The notes under the pieces were generated by a model. It was given only the letters and a program-made list of their open reading frames with translations, had not been told where the DNA came from and did not search any database. Both the position numbers and the translations under genes were made by a program. 64,000 nucleotides of DNA, taken from assembly GCF_003951095.1 (NCBI RefSeq), contig NZ_QXGL01000003.1:248001-312000 (forward strand). The letters run 5' to 3'. The first letter of the stretch is position 1. Every line of letters begins with the position of its first letter. Positions 1 to 8,185 of the stretch are shown piece by piece. The stretch is from Bifidobacterium goeldii (lineage in GTDB: Bacteria > Actinomycetota > Actinomycetes > Actinomycetales > Bifidobacteriaceae).

Positions 1-31
1 CTTGCTGATTCACGACTGAAAGGATGAACGC

Positions 32-712
32 ATGACGACCAATGCCGCCATCAGCGCCGTCAACGCTGGCAAGGCCGCTATTTTCGATCTCGATGGCACA
101 CTGCTCGACTCAATGGGTGTGTGGGATCAGGTTGACATTGATTTCCTTGGGCGGCGTGGCATCGAAGTGCCAGCGGATTACATGATCAAGGTTGCTTCGA
201 TGCAGTTCCAGCAGATTGCTGAATACACGATCGCGAGATTTAATCTGCCAGACACCCCTGAGCAGCTGATGGCCGAATGGGATGACATGGCACGCGTTGC
301 CTATTCAACAGTGGTTGAAGCCAAGCCGCATGCCGTCGAATACTTGCGGCATCTCAAGAGCACCGGCGCGAAGCTCGCCGTAGCGACTTCGCTGCCGCCC
401 TCATTGCGCGAACCAGCTATGAAGCATGTTGGAATCCTTGATTTTTTTGACACAACAGTCAGTGTTGACGATGCAGGTGATGTTGGCAAAGACAAGCCTG
501 ACGTATACCTGCTGGCTGCCTCGCGGCTCGGCGTTGCGCCAGCCGACTGCACGGTGTTCGAAGATTTACTGCTCGCCATCCAGACCGCCAAATCCGCTGG
601 TATGAAAGTCTGGGCCATGCACGACGACTCCTCCGACGCCGACTGGACCGCTATCTGCGACATCGCCGACGGCGTCCTCTTCGATTTCGCCGATGCGCCA
701 CGGATTCTATAA
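32..712 (+). CDS. HAD-superfamily phosphatase (beta-phosphoglucomutase-like)
   Basis: A 226-residue HAD hydrolase, probably a cytoplasmic sugar-phosphate or nucleotide phosphatase. HAD motif I is FDLDGTLLDS near residues 18-27, with Asp19 as the expected nucleophile and Asp21 as the acid/base. Motif II is the Thr-Ser of AVATSLP, and KDKPDVYLLAASRLG followed by VFED carries the motif III Lys and motif IV acids. The alpha-helical cap between motifs I and II is the kind found in beta-phosphoglucomutase and GS1-like phosphatases. The ATG has a GAAAGGA site 7 bases upstream. Substrate cannot be read from the sequence. It stands alone, with an aldehyde dehydrogenase gene 110 bases downstream. Confidence 0.9.
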   Translation: MTTNAAISAVNAGKAAIFDLDGTLLDSMGVWDQVDIDFLGRRGIEVPADYMIKVASMQFQQIAEYTIARFNLPDTPEQLMAEWDDMARVAYSTVVEAKPHAVEYLRHLKSTGAKLAVATSLPPSLREPAMKHVGILDFFDTTVSVDDAGDVGKDKPDVYLLAASRLGVAPADCTVFEDLLLAIQTAKSAGMKVWAMHDDSSDADWTAICDIADGVLFDFADAPRIL

Positions 713-821
713 GACAACGGGGAATAGGGGATGACGGGGGTGTGATTGGGTTTATTACAGCGCAGTAGACTGAGGATGTTCTTGGGATGTTTAACCGACG
801 GCATCATCAGGGGAAATAGTA

Positions 822-2309
822 ATGAACGTAATCACAATGTATATCAATGGCCAATGGGTTGAATCTGCATCTGGTCGAGTCACGCATATTATCAATCCCG
901 CCAATGGGCGCGTAGTAGCGCAAGCAACACGTGGTAATGCCGATGATGTCAACACGGCTGTTGCGGCAGCTAAAAAAGCATGCGAACCAGGTTCTCCATG
1001 GCGCACCCTAACGCCCGATGAGCGTGCAGAGCTTATGACGAAAGCCGCCGATCTCATTGAATCGCGCGCGGAAGAACTAGCGGTTGCGGAAACTAACAGC
1101 ATGGGGCGCGTATATCGCGAAACCCGATACGATGACGTGTACGCAGCCAGCGGCGCATTCCGCTATTACGCCGGACTGGTGCACGAATTACAGGGTAGCT
1201 CTTCGATTGCAAACGGTGATCTGATGACCGTGACCATCCGCGAACCATTGGGCGTGTGCGCGGTATTGGCTCCATGGAATTATTCGATGGGCACCACAGC
1301 AGCCGGCATGGCACCCGCCTTGGCCGCGGGCAACACCGTAGTGGTTAAACCATCATCCCTTACACCGGTTGCCACAGCGATGATGTTCGAATGCTTGGCC
1401 GAAGCTGGTTTCCCCGCGGGCAGTGTTAACTTGGTGCTCGGCTCCGGTAACGAAGTTGGTACGGCACTCGCCGCAAACAAGGATATTGCTAAGATCACGT
1501 TCACCGGAGGCACGGAAACAGGCCGTGACATCATCGAACATTCTGCGACCAGCGTCAAACGCTTTTCGATGGAATTAGGCGGCAAGTCAGCGTTCATCAT
1601 CTTCGATGATGCTGATCTGGATGTGGCCGTGGACCGACTCATGTTCGGCATTTTCCTCAGCCAAGGGCAGGTGTGCATCGCTGGCTCGCGACTGCTTGTG
1701 CAAGCGGGCGTGTACGAGCGGGTAATGAATATACTCAAGGAGCGTATTGCGAAGATTCGTATTGGCATGCCGCTTGACCCGGACACTGAATTCGGTCCGA
1801 TGGTTTCCGAGAAGCAGATGAACCGCGTGCTGGATTACATTCGCATCGGGCAGGAGGAAGGCGCTCACGTACTGATTGGTGGAAAGCGAATCACCGTCGG
1901 TGATTTTGCGCAAGGCTATTTCGTCGAGCCGACGGTGCTGACAGATTGTACTCAGAACATGCGCGTCGTACAGGAGGAGATTTTCGGGCCGGTATTGACT
2001 GTGCAGACTTTCGCGGATGAAGATGAGGCTGTGCGCTTGGCCAACGGTACTTGTTATGGTCTTGCCGGGGGAGTGTTCACGACGGATATGGGCCGTGCGT
2101 TGCGCGTATGCGCTGGTGTTGATACCGGCATTATGTATGTGAACACGTACATGGATGATACGCAAGGTGTGCCAGTCAGCCCTCACCGGCAGTCCGGTAC
2201 GACCGTGGACGGTGGCCTTGATGGTCTCAAGGAATACACCGTCCTCAAGCAAATCAACCTCAAGCTCATCCCGGACAAAACCGACTGGTTCTCTGCAGTC
2301 GACAAGTAG
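822..2309 (+). CDS. NAD(P)-dependent aldehyde dehydrogenase
   Basis: Full-length (495 residues) member of the aldehyde dehydrogenase superfamily, which oxidises an aldehyde to its acid with NAD(P)+. The oxyanion-hole Asn is in PWNYS (Asn153), the cofactor-binding Lys in KPSS (Lys176), the glycine motif is FTGGTETG, the general-base Glu is in ELGGKS (Glu251) and the catalytic Cys is in GQVCIAGSR (Cys285). All are intact. It resembles the betaine-aldehyde/gamma-aminobutyraldehyde group, but substrate is an inference only. The ATG follows AGGGGAAATAGTA. It ends 90 bases before the convergent Abi-family gene, with no clear terminator between. Confidence 0.95.
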   Translation: MNVITMYINGQWVESASGRVTHIINPANGRVVAQATRGNADDVNTAVAAAKKACEPGSPWRTLTPDERAELMTKAADLIESRAEELAVAETNSMGRVYRETRYDDVYAASGAFRYYAGLVHELQGSSSIANGDLMTVTIREPLGVCAVLAPWNYSMGTTAAGMAPALAAGNTVVVKPSSLTPVATAMMFECLAEAGFPAGSVNLVLGSGNEVGTALAANKDIAKITFTGGTETGRDIIEHSATSVKRFSMELGGKSAFIIFDDADLDVAVDRLMFGIFLSQGQVCIAGSRLLVQAGVYERVMNILKERIAKIRIGMPLDPDTEFGPMVSEKQMNRVLDYIRIGQEEGAHVLIGGKRITVGDFAQGYFVEPTVLTDCTQNMRVVQEEIFGPVLTVQTFADEDEAVRLANGTCYGLAGGVFTTDMGRALRVCAGVDTGIMYVNTYMDDTQGVPVSPHRQSGTTVDGGLDGLKEYTVLKQINLKLIPDKTDWFSAVDK

Positions 2310-2399
2310 TAACGGGAATAGCGGTGACGATGGCCGCCGTGCATGATCGTCTTCCAGTCGGATGAGGCGGAATGACCGCGCTGCAGAGACCGGTAGGAG

Positions 2400-3092
2400 T
2401 TATGGGCGTTCTGTACGCACCATCATTACTCGTGACTGATTATGAATCCAGTCGGCGGCTTTTGGATCGATGACGCGAGCAATCCAATCAAGATTGGCGT
2501 ATTGTTCATCCAGATACCGGTTCTCTGCGGCGAGATCGTCAAGCACGATGTGCTCCTGATGAGATAGACGGTTACGCAGGTCTCGCATCATCTTGGCATG
2601 GTTTTCGAACACGAGACGCTTGCGCAGCGGATAGTTCGGCATGCCGCCGTTGGTTGGATTGCGTAATGCCTTCCATACGGTCTGCTCCAGTCTGGAGGAA
2701 AGTAGGAAACACCACGAGCCAAGTGACATGTTGACGATTACCCGACCTGGAGTAACCGGCTTGCCTGTATGCCGTATCTGCTGTTCAATCTCTGCCACAG
2801 AGTTCTCGAATCGTTTTGTTCTGGACGAGTTGAACCGAAACTGTGCATCGTCTTTGTACCAGTCGTCTCGACCGCTGGCCAAAGTGAGACGGGCAGATAT
2901 GAAGTTGCGCAGCAGCACCTCTACATGCGCGATGTCCTCAAGCAAGGCCTTGGAGATCCTACCGTTCCATACGTACAGGTCAACCGCATCGCAGCCAGTA
3001 ACCTCAGCGGAACGAACATAAGTGTTCATACGTTCGGCGGAGAACCATCGTTGCAGATCAGTAAGCGTGACGGTTTGACTTTCAAGACTCAT
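2400..3092 (-). CDS. Abi_2 (AbiD/F)-family abortive-infection protein
   Basis: A 230-residue protein of the Abi_2 family (AbiD/AbiF-like). These carry a HEPN fold and are tied to phage abortive infection, and several are thought to be RNases. Family marks visible here are the N-terminal TDLQRW.S segment, the middle VEVLLRNFIS helix, a FLLSSRLEQTVW segment, and near the C-terminus the HEPN R-x4-H motif in RDLRNRLSHQEHI, the likely catalytic site. No antitoxin or second defence gene is next to it, so it may act alone. No convincing Shine-Dalgarno site precedes the chosen ATG. The gene faces away from a stretch of decayed genes and a large palindrome, which fits an accessory island. Defence function is inferred from the family. 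Confidence 0.82.
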   Translation of the reverse strand: MSLESQTVTLTDLQRWFSAERMNTYVRSAEVTGCDAVDLYVWNGRISKALLEDIAHVEVLLRNFISARLTLASGRDDWYKDDAQFRFNSSRTKRFENSVAEIEQQIRHTGKPVTPGRVIVNMSLGSWCFLLSSRLEQTVWKALRNPTNGGMPNYPLRKRLVFENHAKMMRDLRNRLSHQEHIVLDDLAAENRYLDEQYANLDWIARVIDPKAADWIHNQSRVMMVRTERP

Positions 3093-3140
3093 AAGGTTAC
3101 ATTACAAGAGAATGCCCCGGAACGTCACTCATGCGAAATA

Positions 3141-3251
3141 TCATGAAACCCCGGGGATTTTCTTTTCGGTCGCCGTTTCGGTTGTGCTGCGTCGAAGTTC
3201 TTCCATCGCCTTGTTGAACGGGTTGAGCCGACCTTGTCTATTGACGTGCAT
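3141..3251 (-). pseudogene. possible gene tail or small ORF, unrecognised
   Basis: On the minus strand a frame open from about 3338 down to 3143 reads as a plausible protein tail. It contains NIFNWRPIMHVNRQGRLNPF and then an amphipathic KAMEELRRSTTET stretch, ending at a TGA. The only ATG in it (3251) would give a 36-residue peptide, but the good-looking coding sequence begins upstream of that ATG. It stops at the edge of the 46-bp palindrome, where the frame meets a TAG. This looks like the 3' end of a gene whose front was lost. I do not recognise the family. Confidence 0.35.
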
Positions 3252-3330
3252 GATCGGTCTCCAATTGAAGATATTCGAGTCGTCAATGGCGGTATGGCGG
3301 TGCGCGGATGTGTCACCAAGTGTGGTTTTC

Positions 3331-3376
3331 TCTTTTCTTAGCTACACTTATCGCGATAAGTGTAGCTAAGAAAAGA
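3331..3376. repeat. perfect 46-bp palindrome
   Basis: Two 23-base arms meet with no spacer at TTATCGCGATAA. The left arm (3331-3353) begins TCTTTTCTTAGCTACACTTA and the right arm (3354-3376) is its exact reverse complement. It sits between two decayed coding remnants. There is no spacer for an RNA loop, so an ordinary terminator is not the natural reading. A protein-binding operator, a transposon-end or excision scar, or a recombination site are alternatives. Confidence 0.95.
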
Positions 3377-3513
3377 CGACAGAAGCCGAAGGGCCAGCAT
3401 CTAGCCGCTATAAGTGGCAGAGATGACGATTATGCCGAGCAGTACACGCTCGCATCGAGGGCATGAGGACCGTGGAGTGTGCTTTTTGAACGCTTGCACG
3501 AGTGTGGGCGTGA

Positions 3514-3660
3514 CGAGAGCGACGATGCCGGCGGCGAGGGTGGTCGTTACGGAAAATCCATGGAATAGTCTCGCAGAAGCAGGATTCGCGATTGATGAAC
3601 GACGTGCGCAATGCGTATCATGGGATGCGTTACAAGGTGAAAGGAGACGATGATGCCTGA
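3514..3660 (+). pseudogene. decayed 3' end of an unrecognised gene
   Basis: A 48-codon open stretch without a good start. Its last third reads like real protein (NDVRNAYHGMRYKVKGDDDA) and its TGA at 3658-3660 overlaps the ATG of the next gene, the way coupled operon genes do. Upstream the reading frame is broken by a TGA at 3511-3513. Other frames between 3377 and 3510 also give short, broken protein-like pieces. I read it as the surviving tail of the first gene of a small operon. No family is recognised. Confidence 0.3.
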
Positions 3661-3886
3661 AGAGAACGTGTTCATCATTGATGGCATCAAAACCCAATGG
3701 GATGACACCACGATGGTCGTCTCCGAGCTTGGTTTTGACCGAACCGCTACTTTGGATGACCATGGCAACATCCTGTCTTCCACCTTTGGCAAAGAAGGGG
3801 AGTCATTCCTACACCATTGGTATGGAAAAATGAAGCCGATGATCGATGATTTTCGTGCCATTGATCGGGAATACGCCAATGCCTGA
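3653..3886 (+). CDS. small acidic protein of unknown function, partner of DUF4160 gene
   Basis: A 77-residue acidic protein of no family I recognise. It contains IDGIKTQWDDTTMVVSELGF near its start and FLHHWYGKMKPMIDDFR near its end. An AAAGGAG site lies 6 bases before the ATG at 3653 (an ATG at 3650 is also possible). It overlaps the DUF4160 gene by 8 bases (ATGCCTGA), so the two are almost surely translated together. DUF4160 genes are often paired with a small DUF2442 protein in a toxin-antitoxin-like arrangement. This protein does not look like a clear DUF2442 member but occupies the same position. Confidence 0.6.
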   Translation: MPEENVFIIDGIKTQWDDTTMVVSELGFDRTATLDDHGNILSSTFGKEGESFLHHWYGKMKPMIDDFRAIDREYANA

Positions 3887-4148
3887 GGTGTTTTTCCTCG
3901 CCGGATACAGCATCTACTTCAGCACCTTGGATCGGGAACATGGTGTCCATGTGCATGTCGCGCAGGGCAATCGACGCGACATAGCTAGGTTTGTATTGCA
4001 CGCAGACGGCACCGTGACCTTGTCACATAATCATGGCAAAGTGCCATCCAAATATATTCGCCTAATACAGGCTGCGTTGGTTCGAGGATTTGATGAAGTC
4101 GTCGGTGCGTGGAAGAGACTATTCGGCGACGACATCCATTTCGATTGA
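3879..4148 (+). CDS. DUF4160 domain protein
   Basis: An 89-residue protein matching DUF4160: start PEVFFLAGYSIYFSTLD, then a conserved REHGVHVHV core and a C-terminal helix with LIRLIQAAL-type residues. The start chosen is the ATG inside the stop region of the upstream gene (overlap of 8 bases). An ATG at 3846 would add 11 residues that do not look like the family. DUF4160 proteins commonly lie beside small partner genes and are suspected of being part of toxin-antitoxin-like modules. The biochemical role is not established. No gene follows for about 170 bases. Confidence 0.7.
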   Translation: MPEVFFLAGYSIYFSTLDREHGVHVHVAQGNRRDIARFVLHADGTVTLSHNHGKVPSKYIRLIQAALVRGFDEVVGAWKRLFGDDIHFD

Positions 4149-4323
4149 GACTGGGATATTTTTGAACCGACCAGATGCGGTTTGTACTCCAGCTGGTTTT
4201 GCGGTAATGCTCGCCAACCGGGCGAACATTAAGTGCGGGCTTTAGACAGGAAGCTACCGTTGCCGCCGCGTCGGTTTGCGTTTGATTCTCAACTCATACA
4301 GTTGCATGGCGTAATGTGCTATA

Positions 4324-4761
4324 TCATTCCGCCTTCGTCTTGGCTGCGGACGCGGCGTATTCCTTGATTGTTTTCTGCAGGAGTTCGACTAACGTGGCAT
4401 TGTGCTCGAGAGCGTATTTCCTCGCCAAGAAGTATTGATCTTCGTCGACGGTGAGTTGGATGGTGATCGTGACTCTATCAGCCGGTGTATTTTGTGGGAT
4501 CTCCGCGCAAGTAGGCGTCCGGCGGCCCGGTGCGCCATCGGGGAGACGGCGGCGAACGCGAGGATAGGCAACGAGCCGAGCAGACCCTACATCGTCGCGT
4601 TGAGATGTTCGGACGCCCCTATCCGTGGGCAGCAGCGGGCCGACGGATGTGAGCGGGGCTCGCAGATTCAGCGCGACGACGAAGACCAGCGCGGTCAGTA
4701 TCGATGCGGCGAATCGCGATGCCGACGAGGGGATGGGATGACGTTCTGTTATCTGTTCCAT
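4324..4761 (-). pseudogene. mosaic pseudogene: CynX/NimT-type MFS transporter start joined to antitoxin-like tail
   Basis: The first 45 codons (4761-4627) are the start of a CynX/NimT-family MFS transporter, with the family signature NLRAPLTSVGPLLP after a first membrane segment. Near base 4584 one extra base shifts the frame. The transporter continues in another frame as LLGSLPILAFAAVSPMA. It breaks off around 4500. The last ~50 codons belong to a different gene: TITIQLTVDEDQY then two helices, like the tail of a ribbon-helix-helix antitoxin. So a frameshifted transporter and a beheaded antitoxin-like gene were joined by a deletion. The single 145-codon frame across it is probably accidental. 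Confidence 0.72.
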
Positions 4762-4828
4762 GATGATCGACTAGATGATTAAAGAGTATCCGTGTGATGA
4801 TGCCGTTGATTCGTATAGGGGGTGTTCG

Positions 4829-5374
4829 TCATCGCCCGCCGGGAATACGCGCGGCGATGGCGTTGAGGTTTTCGGCGACCGCCGCGATGATCTCGTCGTC
4901 GCTTTGTCCGCCCTCCAGCTTGAGCAGTCCGAGCGAGTGGAGCGTCCCGGCGATGGAGAAGACGGCGGCGATGCGCTCGTGCTCGTTCGCTGCATGGGCG
5001 GAATACCGTTCGACGAGCATCGACTCGATCTTGCGGAACATGACTTCGGGGCGGTCGCCGAACAGGATGCGCAAATCGTCGATCTGGCTGTCGACGGCCG
5101 GTCTCCAGCCGTTGAGGAACGCGAGCGGATCGGACAGGATCTTGTCCTTGTCTGGGTAATGCTCCAGCATCGCGTCGATGGTTTCGTCCTCGAGTTTGTC
5201 GTTGAGGTCGTATACGTCGAGGTAATGCTTGTAGAACGTGCTCGGGTTGACGAGCGCAAGGTCGCAGATGTCCTTGACCTTGACCTTCGAGACCGGAACT
5301 CCCGATGCCCGCAGGCGCAGAAACGCCTCGCGGATCGCCTTGCGGGTCTTGACGATGCGTAGATCGGTCATCAT
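4829..5374 (-). CDS. TetR/AcrR-family repressor
   Basis: A 181-residue regulator with the TetR helix-turn-helix at the N-terminus: RKAIREAFLRL, then VKVKDICDLALVNPSTFYKHY (residues about 29-49). The C-terminal half is the variable ligand-binding part. It is transcribed away from the DHA2 efflux gene across a 190-base spacer that holds an inverted repeat (5435-5466), the likely operator. By analogy with TetR-efflux pairs it would repress the pump and perhaps itself until a drug or metabolite binds. The start is the ATG pair at 5374/5371, with AAAGGGGC just upstream. G+C in this gene and its neighbours is higher than in flanking core genes. Confidence 0.9.
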   Translation of the reverse strand: MMTDLRIVKTRKAIREAFLRLRASGVPVSKVKVKDICDLALVNPSTFYKHYLDVYDLNDKLEDETIDAMLEHYPDKDKILSDPLAFLNGWRPAVDSQIDDLRILFGDRPEVMFRKIESMLVERYSAHAANEHERIAAVFSIAGTLHSLGLLKLEGGQSDDEIIAAVAENLNAIAARIPGGR

Positions 5375-5434
5375 GCCCCTTTCGTCTGTTCGTTTGCCGG
5401 TGGCGTCATTCCCTCGCCGACCATAAGCCGAGTG

Positions 5435-5466
5435 TTATGCGACGATTCGGGCAAATCGTCGCATAA
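5435..5466. promoter_or_regulatory. probable TetR operator, inverted repeat
   Basis: TTATGCGACGATT and its perfect complement AATCGTCGCATAA are separated by 6 bases, between the divergent TetR and efflux genes. A third half-like sequence (ATGTCGCATAT) follows at about 5474. Position and symmetry fit an operator controlling both promoters. Confidence 0.7.
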
Positions 5467-5565
5467 GCGAGGAATGTCGCATATCGGTGGTTGCCGTCCG
5501 TTGCGTTTCGATAATAATTGATGCTCGTTGAATAATCAATAACTATTGCTTATCGGAGTGTTATT

Positions 5566-6978
5566 GTGAAACTTGGCATCAACAGAAAACAATGGATCAT
5601 GGTCATCGTGCTGCTCATGGGCACATTGCTGGCCGTGCTCAACATGTCGGTGGTCACGCCGGCGTTGCCGTCCATCATGAAGGACCTCGGGGTGGATTCC
5701 ACCACCGTTCAGTGGCTGTCCAGCGGCTATTCTCTGGTCGAGGCGATGGTCATCCCGCTCGCCGCGTTCCTCATGGGACGCTTCTCCACCCGCAGGCTGT
5801 TCATTGGATGCATCTCATTGTTCGCGGCCGGCAGTCTCGTCGCCGCGTTCGCGTCGACCTTCCCCCTGCTCATGGTCGGCCGTGTGTTGCAGGCCCTGTG
5901 CACCGGCGCGATCATGCCGATGGTCACCGCGGTGATCCTGCTCGTGTTCCCCAAGGAAAGCCGAGGAACGGCGATGGGCATCACAGGACTCGTCGTCGGT
6001 TTCGCCCCGGCGCTCGGCCCGTCCATCTCCGGCGTGATCATCGACTCGTTCGGCTGGCGCACGCTGTTCGTCATCATGGCGGCAGTCTCGCTGATCGTCA
6101 TCGCATTGGCCGCCGTCTACCTGCGCAACTTCGACGGCTTCCAGCCGGGCGCGTTCGACCTTGTCTCCGTGCTGCTCTCCTCGGTCGGTCTGGCATGCCT
6201 GTTGTACGGGCTGTCCACGTTCACGTCCACCGGCAACATGATGCTCACCGTCGCGCTGATCGTCATCGGCGTACTGCTCGTGGCCGTGTTCGTGCGCCGA
6301 CAGCTCAAGGCGAAGGAACCGATGCTGCGCGTCGGCATCCTCGACAACCGCACCTACGCGCATTCGGTGATCATCGTGGCATGCATGCAGGCGGCCCTCA
6401 TGGGATGCAACGTCATGGTGCCGATGTTCATCCAGACCGTGCTCGGCGCATCCGCCACCGCCAGTGGGCTCGCCATGCTCCCCGGCGCCCTCATCGGCGC
6501 ATGCTGCGGCATCGTCTCGGGCCGCATGTTCGACAAATACGGTATCCGCAAGGTCGCCCTGCCCGGCCTGACGGTCATGACCATCGGCGGCGTGCTCATG
6601 GCTCTGCTCGGCGCGGACGCCTCGGTCATCCTCACGGCATGCGCCTACACCGTGCTCTACACGGGACTCATGTTCGCCATGACCCCGGTGAACACCTGGG
6701 GCATCAACGCGCTCGACAACGAAAACATCGGACACGCGCAAAGCGTGACCAACACCGTCGGACAGATCGCCTCCTCGATGGGCACAGCCCTCATCGTATC
6801 CATCTCCGCACTGTCCACCACCCTCGCGCCCACCGCCACCGGACACGCGCAATCCATACTCGGCTCGACGCTGGCATTCGCCACCATCGCGGTCATCCTC
6901 GCGGCCGCCCTCGTCACGGCACTTCTGGCGACTCGAACGCACCGAGACACGACGAAACGGACTCTCGTCGGACAGTGA
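5566..6978 (+). CDS. DHA2-family MFS multidrug efflux transporter
   Basis: A 470-residue proton-driven exporter in the cytoplasmic membrane. The N-terminus carries the DHA2 hallmark LNMSVVTPALPSI in TM1 and STTVQWLSSGYSL leading into TM2. The motif-A region is FLMGRFSTRRLF, and motif C is GLVVGFAPALGPSISG. The length suits 14 membrane segments. The start is GTG, with CGGAG 8 bases upstream. A following enzyme-like gene begins 48 bases downstream on the same strand, so the two are probably one operon under the divergent TetR protein. Substrate is unknown; the gene context suggests a lipophilic compound but that is inference. Confidence 0.93.
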   Translation: MKLGINRKQWIMVIVLLMGTLLAVLNMSVVTPALPSIMKDLGVDSTTVQWLSSGYSLVEAMVIPLAAFLMGRFSTRRLFIGCISLFAAGSLVAAFASTFPLLMVGRVLQALCTGAIMPMVTAVILLVFPKESRGTAMGITGLVVGFAPALGPSISGVIIDSFGWRTLFVIMAAVSLIVIALAAVYLRNFDGFQPGAFDLVSVLLSSVGLACLLYGLSTFTSTGNMMLTVALIVIGVLLVAVFVRRQLKAKEPMLRVGILDNRTYAHSVIIVACMQAALMGCNVMVPMFIQTVLGASATASGLAMLPGALIGACCGIVSGRMFDKYGIRKVALPGLTVMTIGGVLMALLGADASVILTACAYTVLYTGLMFAMTPVNTWGINALDNENIGHAQSVTNTVGQIASSMGTALIVSISALSTTLAPTATGHAQSILGSTLAFATIAVILAAALVTALLATRTHRDTTKRTLVGQ

Positions 6979-7026
6979 CCGAAACGACAACGCATCAACA
7001 GACACGGAACCAAAACGAAACGAGAC

Positions 7027-8046
7027 ATGATGAACACCACGAACAACTCGCTGACCCACAACATCCGCACCTTCCACCACGGCACCGAACCGCTGGTGGA
7101 TCCCATCCAAGACACATTCATACGCACCGACAAAGCCGGCAACTCATGGTTCTGGGTCGGTCATTTCGAAGCGGACGGACACACCCTTGACTTCATGTAC
7201 CACGTCAGCGTCCTGCAGCTCTCCAAATACCTGCCGGTGCGCATGATCAACAGCGTGCTGTCCATCACCGATGAGACCGGACGCATCTACCGTCACGAAG
7301 ACCGCTTTTACAAGGTCAGGCGAGGACAAGTCGCAGGCCAGGGACTGCACATCCACACCGACAAGGACGTCATCGAAGGCGACCTCGACAACATGCGCAT
7401 CGCATCGGCCATGCCGGACGGATCCATCTACCTCGACCTGCACGGCACCGGATACCCACTCTACAGTCTCGGCACCGGCTACTTCCAGATCGCCGGGGTA
7501 CCCAACTACCAATACTCGTTCCCGCACATGGCCGCCAAAGGCGTTATCACTCTCGACGGCCAGCGCCACGAGGTGGAGGGGATGGTATGGATGGACCGTC
7601 AGTTCGCCGGCATGCCCAAAGGCAGAAGCCTCAAGGACGGCTACAACTGCAAATGGCTGTGGATGAACCTCTGCTTCGACAACGATCCCGACGTGATCAG
7701 CCTATGGGGTGTAACCGAACTGGCCACCGGCAGCGAACATTGCTGGGCCAGCGTCCTGCACCAAGACGGCACCCAATCCTTTACCGGCGTGGATCCGATG
7801 GTCGACGACTCCTTCAACGTGTGGGAAAGTCCTGTGACCGGCATGAAATACCCGACCGGATGGACTATCTCCATCCCCGAATGGGAAGCGAAACTCACCG
7901 TCACGTCCATCATGGACGAACAGGAAATCGCCTCGCCGAACCCCTCCGGCCGCAAATACGAAGGCGCAAGCCAAGTGGCCGGCACCTACCGAGGACACTC
8001 GGTGACGGGCCACTGCTGCCTCGAACTCGTCGGCGGATGGAACTGA
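7027..8046 (+). CDS. AttH/carotenoid 1,2-hydratase-like (CrtC) lipocalin-fold protein
   Basis: A 339-residue protein resembling the AttH/CrtC group, which has two lipocalin-like domains and includes carotenoid hydratases and related enzymes acting on lipophilic substrates. Visible marks are an N-terminal SWFWVGHF segment, a central VEGMVWMDRQFAG motif (the family's conserved W-x-D), and a second Trp-rich half (CKWLWMNL, SEHCWASVL). There is no signal peptide, unlike some periplasmic members. It follows the DHA2 pump by 48 bases and probably shares its TetR control. The pairing suggests chemical modification plus export of one hydrophobic compound. No carotenoid genes are present in this window. 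Start may be either of two adjacent ATGs (7027 or 7030). Confidence 0.72.
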   Translation: MMNTTNNSLTHNIRTFHHGTEPLVDPIQDTFIRTDKAGNSWFWVGHFEADGHTLDFMYHVSVLQLSKYLPVRMINSVLSITDETGRIYRHEDRFYKVRRGQVAGQGLHIHTDKDVIEGDLDNMRIASAMPDGSIYLDLHGTGYPLYSLGTGYFQIAGVPNYQYSFPHMAAKGVITLDGQRHEVEGMVWMDRQFAGMPKGRSLKDGYNCKWLWMNLCFDNDPDVISLWGVTELATGSEHCWASVLHQDGTQSFTGVDPMVDDSFNVWESPVTGMKYPTGWTISIPEWEAKLTVTSIMDEQEIASPNPSGRKYEGASQVAGTYRGHSVTGHCCLELVGGWN

Positions 8047-8185
8047 CAACACCGGCCCATTTTCCGAAAAACACCGGCGTCGGGCTGATTCCGCCAACCC
8101 GCCGAAGAAAGCCACAACCCGACGAACCGGTGAACAAGGGATTTGGAATGGGCACTGAATAGCCTTTCGGGGGCTCTCGCACAAG

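Noticed and set aside
3401..3763. Minus-strand frame with a hydrophobic stretch (TLAAGIVALVTPTLVQ)
   Set aside because: It overlaps the better supported plus-strand small gene and remnant; a start and ribosome site are lacking. It could still be a fragment of a lost membrane protein.
5592..7190. 532-codon plus-strand frame across the efflux gene
   Set aside because: It is a shifted reading of the G+C-rich pump gene, rich in His/Arg, with no domain sense.
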